Source of the DNA: Theobroma cacao
Lineage: Eukaryota > Streptophyta > Magnoliopsida > Malvales > Malvaceae
Length of the DNA stretch: 64,000 nucleotides
Reading direction: 5' to 3'
Assembly (NCBI RefSeq): GCF_000208745.1
Contig: NC_030851.1
Span: 15,224,220 to 15,288,219, forward strand
In this document: one piece after another, positions 11,969-23,490 of the stretch
Position numbering within the stretch: position 1 is the first letter of the stretch
Layout: each line of letters begins with the position of its first letter
Position numbers and translations under genes: made by a program
The notes under the pieces: generated by a model
What the model saw: only the letters and a program-made list of their open reading frames with translations
Database searches by the model: none
What the model was told of the DNA's origin: nothing

Positions 11969-14761
11969 AAATAGAATTCGTCCTCGAATTCCCGTCGATG
12001 TTGCGTTATCAATCTCCTTCTATGATCCTACTCCTTGTTCCTTCTATAGGGACATTCAATTTATTCACCTCGTTCACCTTCAGTTCAATTAAATGCTTTA
12101 TTTATGGCAATTATCATCCTTTGGAACTGGATCAGTAATACTTTTCACAACCATGATCTCTTATATCGAGACACTAAGCATGCCTTTATCACCATTATTA
12201 AATTTGAACCATAACTTCACCTCAATTATACTGATTTCGATCACATATCATACTTACTTATGTATACCTAATCATCATTTTATTAATTCGCTCCGTACCA
12301 AATTTCTCAACCTTGATTCATCCATCTTATACTGGTCTATACACTTCCTTTAATAGAGTTCCATTAAGAACTTAAACAATCCAAGGTTTACCTTCAAAGT
12401 CACTCATAACTTTAATCGTTCATTGCATGTCCGTTAACACTTTAGCTCACTGACCTCTCTGGACACTATTTCAAAATCTCCCAATTACTGAGAACCATTC
12501 TTCACTTTAGTTAGTAAAATTATCAATTTCATATATACATATATACATGCATTTTCAAATGTCAACATCTCTCTTTATATATAGGAATCCATGTGTTCAC
12601 ATGCCTTGGACTACATTCCCCCTTTATTCATCCGTATCCCAATCCTAGTTTCAATATAATAATTCTTATAGTGCATGTCAACCTTCTTATTATACTTGTG
12701 TATAACTTCATATCATTCATATCATTTCCAACCATATGTTTGAGTTTCCTTATACTATATATCATTCATCACAATGTCATCTCCATTGAATTATAATCTA
12801 TTATGCGTGTATGCTTTATAATCCTATTGATGCCTCAAAGATTTATCTCAACTTGATCATTGCATCTCATGCAATACCACAATTCCTAAGAGTCATCCTT
12901 TTGTCCTTAATCATCTTTCATGCCTCTATATTACCTTGTATCTTTCTTGCATTACGATATTGATTTGTCACTTAAGACTCAAACCCATTTGAATCATGTA
13001 TGCCTTAAGCATTTTCGAATTCCAATTTCCATAATATATTAGGAAAGTTTCATTATCTGACTTCATTTTCAAGGTCAACTTCTATCATCCTTTGTTCCAC
13101 TCCTTCATATGAACATAACATCATTCTTCCTTAACCAATTTATAAATTGTACTTGAAATTGTAAAACTTAAAACTAGATTCTCCTCAAGTATTTTTCAAT
13201 ATTAATACTAATATCACTCTCAGCTTACAGCTTCCTTTTTATAATCACATAACTTAGTGCTTGCTTTAACGAGATCCAGAGCAAAACTTCTCTTGAGTAT
13301 TTCCTTGGGAATATCTATCTTAAACTTATGTCTCACAGCATGTGATCCCTTAACTTGTGATTTAGCCGTTAGGCTTCTCAGCAAGTTTTAAAAATTTTAC
13401 GTTTCATACTTGCTGTGTATGATTAGAATCTCTTCTCAAAGATGTTTATGTATTCCTAAAACATTTACTCTTAAAGATATATAAATACATACTCATCCAT
13501 TCAACTCCTAACTCATCTTCATAAGTTTCTAGGGTGCCACACAATTAGCCTCATGTTGTTACTAACCCTTGTCATTTTACTGTATCAAAACAGATATTAC
13601 AAATTCTCGTAATGATATTCTATATAAACTGATTTTCTATACCAGTCTCGTAATTCTTCCTTCACACTTTCATTACTTGGTATCTCATCTCAATATAGTC
13701 ATCTCAAGAATCTTTAAATTTTTTTTCTTTTAATTATATGCCTATATACAAGGCAATAAAGAAGTTTTTCAATTCATTTGGGTAAACATTCTCCAGAATA
13801 TTTAAGACTCCCAGATAACAAAACACAATGACCAACAACCAAAATTCAATTTGTAAGCTCATTATCGTGTCACTCCCATCTTACTCATGTATCATAGGCG
13901 TGAGGTATTCGGAGCAGTATAGCGTTGAACAGTCAATGCTGAAGTACTGTAGCTATTAGAAATTTTCTCATCAAAGCTATTTGTCTGCATTCAAAGTCAC
14001 CACATCAATCATTCTCAACCAGTGGTTTCCCTTTTAGATATATATCATGAGTTCCATAAGTATAGGTACCTTCTATTTTCTTATCATACACATTAAGCCA
14101 GATTAATACTTCCATCTCATGTCATCTTTTGACTTTTATCAACATTCATAAAATTCCACCTCAAAACATCCTTTCCATACAGTGTAATAAATTCATGATA
14201 AATATACCACTCCACACATAAGTTGCTTACTATCTACAACTTTCCTCAAATTTATTGTCATCCCTATCCAATTATCTTCTTGACTTTCGGTATAATTAAC
14301 TACGAAAATAGCCCGGCTTCCTCCTCACTTTATTCTCACAATCCTTACTGAATCAAAATTTTATATTCCCCATATTCCATAATTTAACTTCATTGGGTTA
14401 TATTTGTGCCCAACTATTATCTCATATTGTCATAACATCACTGAATAATCCCCTTCATGCTTAAATTACAATCATTAATGTAATCACATTATCCATTCCG
14501 AATGTCATTTATAACCTTATTGCTTCCTTCTATAACTTTCCTCAATAATTATATCACCAATTTATCTCTGTTACACTAAAAGATTCCCATATACCTTCAG
14601 TTACTTAAACAGCCATTTTATAATACATTCTAGTCCTATACTTTAAAAGCCAAACTATTTTTACTTCTTTGTATAGATAATTATTATCTCTTTTACACAA
14701 CATTTACTTAGAGTTAAGGTAGTGTAAAATCCTACGAAAATATTACATGTCCTTGGGATCA
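11969..14761 (-). mobile_element. Non-coding internal region of element B
   Basis: About 2.8 kb between the polypurine tract and the small ORF, with no reading frame resembling pol. It aligns in reverse to the internal part of element A. The plus-strand frames at 12093-12353 and 12593-12796 are compositional accidents. Confidence 0.65.
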
Positions 14762-15312
14762 TCATCTTAATCTGATCTTATCGGAAGATTTTACTCCGAG
14801 TCCTCCTGAAGATCCTCTTCTGGGTTTTCCTCCTCTTGAGATTTTTTTCCTTTGCTCCTCAATCCAAGCTTGTTGTATTCTCCTATACTCTTCATCACTC
14901 ACGGGTGCAGCATTTCTTCCACAACCGGGAGGAAAATGTCGTACACTTGACACTTTTCTAAGGGGTCTACTTGCCACTGTTATTTTCTCCTTATCCTTTT
15001 CTGGTTGTCCCCTTACATTTCTCCCACAGCCTGGTGGAAAGTGTCGGACTACTCTCACACTCTTCCTAGAACGAATACCTCCTTCGGCTATCCTTAATTT
15101 TCCCTTTCTTTAGTATATTCCTTAGATTCTCTCAAAAGGGAACCTCTTATGCTTACATTAATATTATTACTATCTGCACTTTTTGGACTACTCGATTCGG
15201 GCTGCCATCGGCTCCTAACAGTAGAATCTAGAGATCCCTCACTAATACTATGAGAGGCGTCGGGACTACCGTCTCTCCTAGATATGGTGTGTATGTCACC
15301 AGTGCACCTCAA
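14762..15312 (-). pseudogene. PPGCG-motif retroelement ORF, frameshifted
   Basis: Two minus-strand pieces, 15094-15312 (N-terminal, 72 aa) and 14762-15058 (C-terminal, 98 aa), lie in different frames and together parallel the single ORF at 941-1597 of element A. The N-terminal part has ASHSISEGSLDS. The C-terminal part has VRHFPPGCGRN twice, about 35 residues apart, where element A has one copy, followed by RRIQQAWIEEQRKK. The frame change between the pieces implies at least one indel, unless an alternative mechanism such as frameshifting is used. No enzymatic motif is seen. A gag-like role is possible from the position after the primer site. Confidence 0.6.
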
Positions 15313-15402
15313 AACCTATATGCAATCAAATAGTAATTGTTTAATTATTTATGCATCTCAAAAATAGGTAGATTTCTATATGTAGATGCATACATTCTAT
15401 TC

Positions 15403-15446
15403 AATCTAACCTAACTTAACTTAACTTAACTTATCTTAACTTAACT
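15403..15446. repeat. Short tandem repeat (TTAAC)n
   Basis: About eight mostly perfect TTAAC/TTATC units between the small ORF and the primer site of element B. Confidence 0.8.
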
Positions 15447-15552
15447 GGACTTGGGGCCACGCAGTGTCAGTGTAGATTTCTTAAAACAACTTTAAAACCA
15501 AAAACTTTAAAATCCAAAGCTTTAAAATCAAAATATCTGATCTTTAAACCAT

Positions 15553-15565
15553 GCTCTGATACCAA
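15553..15565 (-). promoter_or_regulatory. Primer binding site of element B (tRNA-iMet type)
   Basis: The minus strand reads TTGGTATCAGAGC, containing the 12-base core complementary to initiator Met-tRNA. It is separated from the LTR end (GTGACA) by a few bases. Confidence 0.9.
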
Positions 15566-15571
15566 TAAAAT

Positions 15572-18500
15572 TGTCACGACCCGGAACTCCCCATCGGGCC
15601 CGTGACAACCGCCGCGAGGCCTCGACAGACATTCTTCACCCCGAATGCCGATTGAAACCCCGCAAGGCTTAGCATCAACTTCCGCATCTCCCCGGTGAGC
15701 AACAGTTATTAAATCTCGCATTTCAAAAAAATCATAAGTCATTTTCAAATAAGAACAATAAAATATTATTTTCTGGCTCACAGGGGTATTTTCGTAATTT
15801 TTCGTCAAAAATCTCAAAACTTGCTAAAAATGTAGTAGGTAAGCAGAAAATATATATTTAATGATTTAAAAACAATTAAGTATCTAAAACGTTCATTTGA
15901 AAGCAAATTGTTGACAACTAGTACTATTCAAAAATAATAAATAAAATATTCTATTTTCTCATAAAATAAATTTTTATAGAAATATTCGTAAATAATTTTT
16001 CGCACATGAAAGTAAAGTAAAAATTGTATGAATAGAAATACAGATAACCAAAATATAAGTTTTGATCTGCAATGACACGTGGGCTCCAATTGACCAAGAG
16101 GATGTAAGACTGTGAACTCTTACTTTCTATAATGCAGTTCCGAGCTTAGTTCTCGTCCTACTCGACTATCTACAAACTGTCCTGAGCCTGAAAAATGTAT
16201 AGGAAGAAGGGGTGAGATTTTATAATCCCAGTGAGTAAACAGATACCATCTAAAGTATCTAAAGCCGAGTAAATGGAGACAATTAAAATAAGTCATCATA
16301 CTGTAATTTCATTACCTTTCAGTTCATTTCAACCAAATAAAATCAATCCATATAAATCGAGTAATCAACTTGGCTTATGAATTTCTTAAAACTTTGGCTC
16401 GTGCCAAAACTCATACTCGGTGATACCTTGCGCAGGGCATCTAACCGAGTCCGCCAAGGCTATTAAAATTTTGTATACACTTAAAATATATTTTAGTTTG
16501 AGAAAAATACAGCCGTTCCTTGGCGTTGGCTGAGTTCCCCTTCACGTGGTGGTTTGGCGTGAAGTGAACCCTAAGCTTTACCCCAGGAGATACCCTACGC
16601 GCCTCTCCGTTCGAGGTAATAATATAATGGAGTTTACCGTGCCCCTCTAATAGGCTGGTCCACGGAACCCCCTCTGCAGTAAATAATTAATATATACTCC
16701 ACCAATTCAATAAAATTCATTCTAGCATGGCATGGCAATTTATCACAATCTAGCCTCTCAAGGCTGAATACACAATACAAATAATTCTGACACCAAAATC
16801 AGTTTAGCCATTCATGCTCATATATTGTCATAAGCCATTCAATTTAAAACCATAAATTTACAACACAAGCAGGCAGTCTCCAATTACTCTATTTTCAAAA
16901 CCAATATTCGATTTTTCAGAAAATTTATAAAATCATTTTATAAAATCACAATTTCTCTTAAAACATAGCAATTTACCATTTAAACCCATTTTTCATAAAA
17001 TCACACAGTTGTATAAAACTACTCTAGATAATTAAGACGATAATAAGTTTACTCACAGTATTAGGAGTAGAAATACTCCTATCTTCCGCCCTCGGGTGCA
17101 GTCTCTTACCCGAAACAATTGACTCACCACCTATCCATAATCCATGACACAAAATTCAATAAATTGTGTCAATTTATCATAAATTATTTCAGGCTCTTAT
17201 CCATGCGTATGCACTAGATAGGATTTGAAATGTCTAGACAATCGCTTAATTGCGGTGTCCGACCTAACTCGCCTATACACGGTGTAAATTCCTAAAATCC
17301 CCAATTCGACTCCAATTCCATCCATTTCAATTTCAATTATCCAATTATATCCACAATACCTCAATGACTGTGAATTTGGTCCAATTTATCAGTCCGGACT
17401 ATAAATTACGCTTTTACCCCTAGTGGGTAAAAATTTCAATTTATTGCACCGAAAATTCCCATTTAATTTCCAACCTCATAATTCATCATTTTTCCACCCA
17501 ATTCTCTTAAAATAAAGTCAACCTCATCCTCACATACCATTGGCTAGATTCGGCCTAGGGAAATTCATGGAGAAGATAAATATTTTTCTTGTTGTTTTAC
17601 TCATAAACATGCTAAACTAACACTAAACACTAACATAGCTCAAAATCAAATTTATCTAACAACTTTCTCTCTCTAAACCCATATGACCAGAATTCAAATC
17701 ATCCTCAAATCACATGATTCAACCATGAAAAATGATGGAAAATGCATGGGAAAGGTAAAGCACAAGACAAATTTAAGAAATGTTACCTTTTTTCACTTGA
17801 TTTTTGAATTTCCACCTATTTTCCCTTTAAATTTCTTAGCTAGGGTTTTATTTTCTCCTTTCTCTCTCTTGTTTCTTGCTTGGCCGAATGTTGAAGAAGA
17901 AGAATGGGTGGGCTGATTTTTTTATGCCTTTTTTATTGTTTAATGAAATAATATTATTTTATTCATATTTTAAATATTTTATTAATTCTTTTTTTTTTCT
18001 AGCCATCCACTTGTCCTACTTTTTCCACCATGCATTCCCTTTGACTTATCCAAGTCTTAAGTGAAATTTCCAGATTTTTCCAAAGTTTTGGTGGAGCAAA
18101 TTTTTCAAAATTACACTTTTGCCCCCGAACTTTTCAAAAATTATATTTTTGTCCCAAAAATTGAAAATTTGCCATAATGCATAATTTTCACTCCTCATAC
18201 TCATTTCACACTCCAAATAATTAAATTTGATCAAAATCCTTTCAAAAATTAAATTTTTGATTCTGGGTGGTAAAATTACCATTTTACCCTTTTTCTCCAA
18301 ATTATGCCGAAATTAAAATTTTTCACTTCTAAACCTCAAATCTTACTCCAATAAGTCAAATGGGGCCAAAAATCTTTTCTAAAAATTTCCATTTTGTCCC
18401 CAGGTGGCAAATGACCATTTTGCCCCTAGATAGCGAAAATTCCGGTTTGACTCCAAATTGGTCCTCAAACTCCGAATCACCATATTAAACCATTCTGGGA

Positions 18501-19017
18501 CTTTAAAATTCTTAATTTCATCGTAACTTCTCTATTTGATCTAGTTCGAGGTTTAAATCAACTTTGTTGTACCTCTAGGTACAATACCGACTTTTGTAAA
18601 AAAAAATTTTTTTTTTTAAACTCTCCTACCATGCAAACATGTTATCCATCACGTGTATGTCATGATAAATATTTTTATAGAGTCGGGCTTGTCATCTTCC
18701 CCACTTGAATCAACCATATGATATTTCTTCTTGACTGATTTCGACATCCGGCTAAATATTAATATTTTAAAAATTTTATCTTGTCTCCTTGGTACCTGAA
18801 ATACCTTATTATGCCTCAATTGACTTCTGAATCGCCTTTTATCTCACAAATTCTCCTCTGATAAAATTATTATTATTTTATTGTTATTTTCTCACTTGCG
18901 AAATATTTTATCCTAAACTACTCCTTTCGTCTTTTATCACTTTTAAACATTTTAATTGACCTCAATTTGCATTCAATCAACTTTATTTATCACCATATCA
19001 AAGTATGGGGTATTTCA
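15572..19017 (-). repeat. 5' LTR of element B (3446 bp)
   Basis: The partner of 8513-11955. Differences noticed include a C/T at 8546/15605 and small indels in A/T runs around 18600 and 18695. It carries the same U3 extension (18695-19017). Confidence 0.9.
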
Positions 19018-19465
19018 GATGATCATTGAGTCTGTGAGACTCACGGCCCTCTTTTTTCCCTTTTTGCAAACAGGGATTGGTCAGCGTGTAATCGTCGGCG
19101 CGTACAGTCCATCGCAGATAGGTAAAGGCATCTCATAACATTTTATCTCGAGTCGCTCCGTTGTTAGAGGTTGAGTTGTAGTACTTGGCTTTACTATGTA
19201 AACAAATATTAGTTTTGATATAAACGAGAAATTTGAGATTTTTGAACTCAATGTATTTAATTGTGCTCTTATGACCTAAAGTCAAAATTTAATGGCTATG
19301 GTTATAGTTGAATTCATGTTTTAAATATTTATGGTTCAAACATGAATACGGTTTAGTAGGAATATACAATGAGTTATTGAGAACTTTCTTTAAGGCATGT
19401 TCGGGACTTGGCGGGATCTCTCAAAGGTCTCGGATGCTGATAGCGACCGATGAGGGGTCATTACA

Positions 19466-20085
19466 GTTGCCTTATGTCTCCATGACCTTAGTAAATAGTG
19501 GAGGATTTTCTTCACTAATTGTGCATTGGGAAATTCTTTCCCTAAAGCTTTTAGTCCTCCTATATAATCTTAGTAAATCTTTCATACATCACTTTGATGG
19601 ATTCTCCATCCTTTATCTTGAATAGCTCATAGTCAAGTATTAACATGTTGATTTTTTACTCTTTTACTTGCCTTATGCATTTATAGCAATTTTCTAATGT
19701 ATCCTATAACTCCTTTGCTAAAGTGCATATTACTGAACTCACTCTCACTAAATGCACATAAGAGGGTTATTGTAGTTTTGTGGTTTAGTTGAATTAATTT
19801 CTTGTCCTTGTCATCCCATTCAGCTCTAATCTTAATGTGTCTCTCACTATCTATGAACTTGCAAGGGACATGAGGTCTTTTAATAATAATGTCCCATAAA
19901 TCTAAATCAATAGATTGAATAAAGTTTTTAAACCTTATCCTTCAAAATAGATAGTTTTCACCAGTAAACAAAGGTGGTCTCATTATAGATCCTTCACCAA
20001 TGAAGCTCATATATGCCATCTTTGTTACTTTAAGCTTTTCTTTAAGATCTCTCTAAGGTTGTTAAACCTGCAAAACTTGAGAACC
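19466..20085 (-). pseudogene. Ty1/copia gag remnant
   Basis: The minus-strand translation from the ATG at 20019 starts MAYMSFIGEGSIMRPPLFTG and later reads IRAEWDDKDKKLIQLN, typical of copia gag proteins of the Tnt1/Opie/SIRE kind. Several in-frame stops and frameshifts interrupt it (the first just after GENYLF). It is cut at 19465/19466 by the end of element A, so the rest of this copia element lies left of element A outside the window. The primer site at 20087-20098 directly upstream supports the assignment. Confidence 0.75.
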
Positions 20086-20086
20086 T

Positions 20087-20098
20087 GCTCTGATACTA
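20087..20098 (-). promoter_or_regulatory. Primer binding site of copia element
   Basis: The minus strand reads TAGTATCAGAGC, one mismatch from the initiator Met-tRNA complement, directly after an LTR ending CCTAACA. Confidence 0.75.
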
Positions 20099-20936
20099 GT
20101 TGTTAGGAAGATAAGCTTAAAGTAAAGTACCTAAGAGGGGTTGAATTGGCTATGAGTTAAAAATAATCCTTTTTTGGAGAAAACTCTGAAAATGAAGTGG
20201 AAATATAAAGACTAGAGTAGCAAAAACAAAATATGAACTACGTAAGTAAATTGCAAAAAGATAAAGAGTATTCAATCAAATTTTTATAGAGGTTCAGCTT
20301 TCCAATACCTACGTATTCTCCCTTGATAACACAAGGAGTTCGAATCCACGATCAGCTCTCATTTTCAACAAGATCATACATAACCTTTACAACATGCTTT
20401 TTAACAGAATCAAGCATAACCTTCACAACATGCCTTTTCACAAGATCAAGCGTAATCTTCACAAAAACACTACCTTTTTAGGTTCAAGCACAACCTTTAC
20501 ACAAGATACAACCTTTTCAAGTATCAGGCAAAAGCTTTCTACCTTTTGCATGAAAGTATAACCAATAAAATAGTGGATTCTCAAGAAGTACAAACTTAAA
20601 ACCTTTATAAAGGCTGATAGGATGTTTAGGCTCAAAAAGATGAGAGCTTTCTCTAGAGAGATGAATAATGAAAGGAAGTTTTGGCTCGAAGAATAATAGC
20701 TGAATGATAAAAATAGGATCTTAGGTTCTACTATGCTCAAAGATAGGATTTTTTTTCTGGTCTTTGCTCTTTTGCTTGTTTTCCCTCTTTTTGACATTTC
20801 AAAATCTTTCAAATAATTTCTTTCAGAGGCTTTTTCAATAGGTATTTATAGGCATTGAAGAATGTAACTATTAAAGCAAATTGGAAATGAATTCTCATAC
20901 GTTCTGCCTAACTTGCATATTTCTATTGCACATGGA

Positions 20937-21321
20937 GAATCGATTCTTTGATCATGAGTTGTCAATTTTTCATAAAGTCTGGAACTTCTTATTTTTGGAG
21001 AATCGATTCTTTTTTCCTTAGATGCCCGTTCTTCATAAAGTCTGGAACTTTCTATATCTAAAGAATCGATTCTTCTTTCTTAAGATGTTGGTTCTTCCTC
21101 AACTTGTTTCAAAGGTGACACCTTTGCATTTTTGGAGAATCGATTCATTTTCCTCAAGATGCCGGTTCTTCATTGTTAACTAGTGCCAAAATTTGAATTT
21201 CAACTTGACTTTTAATGCTCTAATCTTATCCATTCACACCATCTCTTTTTTATTCACCAAGTTTCTGATTCTTGCTTTTGGTACTTCAAGAACCAATATC
21301 TTTTACATGTAGAATCGATTC
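20937..21321. repeat. Dispersed GAATCGATTC palindromes in LTR
   Basis: Perfect 10-bp palindromes occur at 20937-20946, 21000-21009, 21063-21072, 21137-21146 and 21312-21321. The first four are spaced about 63-74 bp apart, and decayed copies follow to about 21530 (GAATCAATTC, GAACCGATTC). Each sits in a similar context (GGAGAATCGATTCTT), so it is a degenerate tandem array. Confidence 0.8.
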
Positions 21322-22815
21322 TTTATCTCTAGACTTGTGCTCTTTAATTCATTCTTCACTCAAAACCAACTTTTGCTATATGGAGAATCAATTCTTCCTT
21401 TTTGCATTTCTGCTTTCTGCATTCTATTTTCCCAAAATAGATTCTTACTCTTTGAGGTATCAGTTTTTTTCAATTCTAATAGCTTCTGTTTTCCAAGAAC
21501 CGACTTCTTCTTTTCTTAGAACCGATTCTTCCATGTTTCTATCTGCTAAGAACTACTTCTTCTTTTCTCAGAACTAATTCTTCACTATTTGTGTTTGCTA
21601 AGAACTTGCAAGACCTTGACCTTTATAGACTCGTAAAGGGAAGTATACTCGATATCTCTAATTTGGGGTAATTTCGTCATTTTCTTATCAAACTCATAAA
21701 AGTAAGATTTTAAATAATATTATGGCCTAAGTAGGCCTAAGGCATAAATGAATGATGAAAATATGGGTAAAATGACAAGGAAACAAAAATTTTGATGATT
21801 TTCACAATAGGCGCAAAATGGTCATTTTTCACCTCAGGTTAGAATTTTTAAGTTTTCATGAACCCGAGCATTTTCAGACCATTATGGACCTTGTCCCAGG
21901 GTTAAAAGAGCAAAAAGATTGCATAAAAGATTGAAGGAGAATAAGCTAATTTGTGGATGGGCATTTTCATAATTTTTAAGGGAGTGGATAAGCTTGGGCT
22001 ATAAATATCTCTTTCTTCCAGCAGCTTCTTGAATTTCCAGTAGCTTCTTCTTCTTCTCCTTTTCTCATCTCACGTTGCTTCCATCCTCTATGGAAGCTTG
22101 ATATGGAACTTGCATAATTTTCTCTCTCTAGCTCTAGTTTTCATACCTTTGAGCCCTTTTGACTAGAATCCTTGTATTCTTTCACTCTCTCACTTTAAAA
22201 CCCTTGAAAAATCCTACTTCCATACTTTCTCTCACTAGTTGGGCATTCTAGAGAGAGAAAGAGAGAATTACATCATTTGTTTGGAAGCTATTGGAAGAGA
22301 ATTCAACTACAAAGAAACCCTAGGGTGAGTGATGAACTAAGCTTGATTTTTAGCTGTGAATAATGGCTAGTAATTGGGATTATGAGCTGTTTTATTGTTG
22401 AGCATGTTCATTCATTTTATAGTGATTAAGATAGTGAACATAGATAGTCATTTAAAGTGACAATTGAAAGCTAGTTAAGAGATAGCTTTTAGGGTTTATA
22501 GTATGTGAGTTAACATAATGGTGATGTTAATGTGATGGTAGGTTTCAAGGAAGCCCCATCATCCCATTTGGACAATTAGGGGAATTAAAGTCAGCGAAAG
22601 GCTTAACAATATACCGATGAGTGGACTTGCATTTCAAACTTGTTTTGGGGAATATGAATGCTTTTATCCAACTTGTCTTTGAAAATGTACCTTGGGAACA
22701 AGCCTTTGGTGTAGTGATTTTATATTGTGAAAATGTACAATACAACATTTTATGTGTTATCACAATATGATAATATGCATGATATGCATTGGGTGCTTAT
22801 TTGTATGTTGATGTG

Positions 22816-22945
22816 GACCCGACTATGTGCGAGTAGGAGTGCACATAAGCCGTTACTGACCCGGCTATGTGCGAGTGAGAGTGCGCATAAGCCGTTGCTG
22901 ACCTGACTATGTGCGAGTGGGAGTGCGCATAAGCCATTGCATATG
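22816..22945. repeat. Tandem repeat, three units of about 45 bp
   Basis: Three imperfect copies of a unit containing CTATGTGCGAGTG-GAGTGCGCATAAGCCGTT. It lies within the solo LTR. Confidence 0.85.
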
Positions 22946-23139
22946 AGATGATGATGATGGGAGTGTGTACATGATGATTGATATATATATATACATATAT
23001 GGTATATGGTTGTAATGCAAAAATGTGAACATTTGATTTGTTGAAATTTGAGAGTTTACATGTGTTACATGTTACTTTTGTTATTTGGTAGGATGGCTTT
23101 GTTTTAAGGGAAAAGGAAACCTTTTTCTTGATGTTTTGA

Positions 23140-23490
23140 TTCTCGCTGCAGCGAGAAACTCTTGGGTTTTGAAGGGGTTGGCTGGCCAGAAATTCGCTGC
23201 AGCGAAAATCGATTCTCGCTACAACGAGAAAGGTACTGTAGCTTCTCGTTGTAGCGAGAAACTTTCTGTTTTATGACCAAAATCTCGCTGTAGCAAAAAA
23301 CTTTCTGTTTTTCACCTCATTTTGATCAATTGTTGCCCTATTTTCCACTTCTTTGCTACCATATTTGAGCATGGATTTCCAACATTAAGGAATAAATGAA
23401 TTAAGCTTAATATGAGGAGGTTTGGTGAGAAACCCTCGGTTAGTTGATAATTTAAATCAAGTGTCGTTGCAGCGAGAATGCCTTTCTACT
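23140..23490. repeat. Array of CTCGCTGCAGCGAG-type palindromes
   Basis: A perfect 18-bp palindrome TTCTCGCTGCAGCGAGAA lies at 23140-23157. Imperfect versions follow near 23190, 23215, 23245, 23283, 23465 and 23495, with C/T decay (CTGTAGCGAG, GTTGTAGCGAG). Confidence 0.8.

Larger units (their letters stand above)
8508..19022 (-). mobile_element. Element B: complete non-autonomous LTR retrotransposon with 3.44 kb LTRs, with TSD
   Basis: A perfect 5-bp TSD GATGA (8508-8512 and 19018-19022) brackets an element with TG...CA ends (8513-19017). It interrupts the LTR of element A exactly, since joining 8512 to 19018 restores similarity to positions 1-844. The two LTRs (8513-11955 and 15572-19017) are nearly identical, with only scattered substitutions and small indels seen, so insertion is recent relative to element A. 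A minus-strand primer site (15553-15565) and polypurine tract (11956-11968) fix the polarity. The internal region is only 3.6 kb and codes for the broken PPGCG-motif ORF and nothing else recognisable. Transposition would need proteins from another element. Confidence 0.92.
1..19465 (+). mobile_element. Element A: old non-autonomous LTR retrotransposon, left end outside window
   Basis: Positions 1-844 match 8111-8512 joined to 19018-19465 as a diverged direct repeat. These are the 5' and 3' LTRs of one plus-strand element, ending GTTACA and ATTACA. A primer binding site follows the 5' LTR, then about 2 kb of internal sequence with one small ORF, then a 3' LTR beginning near 2852. The 3' LTR is interrupted by a solo LTR (3414-6987) and by a full relative (8513-19017). 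No protease, reverse transcriptase or integrase was seen, so the element is read as non-autonomous. Its target was a copia-type element resuming at 19466. The left TSD is outside the window, so the outer boundary is not confirmed. Confidence 0.75.
2852..19465 (+). repeat. 3' LTR of element A, in three pieces
   Basis: The pieces are 2852-3413, 6988-8512 and 19018-19465. The start at 2852 (TATAAAGCCCGAC) aligns with the short-form LTR starts inferred elsewhere (47480, and the internal start at 11629 on the minus strand). Piece 1 contains an N and a long A run (3025-3045), where sequence may be collapsed. Pieces 1 and 2 are separated by a solo LTR, pieces 2 and 3 by the nested element. The end at 19465 (ATTACA) matches the 5' LTR end at 844. 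Confidence 0.65.

Noticed and set aside
15553..15565. tRNA-like string GCTCTGATACCAA
   Set aside because: It is the complement of a tRNA 3' end used as a retroelement primer site. No cloverleaf surrounds it, so it is not a tRNA gene.
22816..22945. Possible CRISPR-like repeat array
   Set aside because: The units are contiguous tandem repeats without unique spacers, in a plant LTR.
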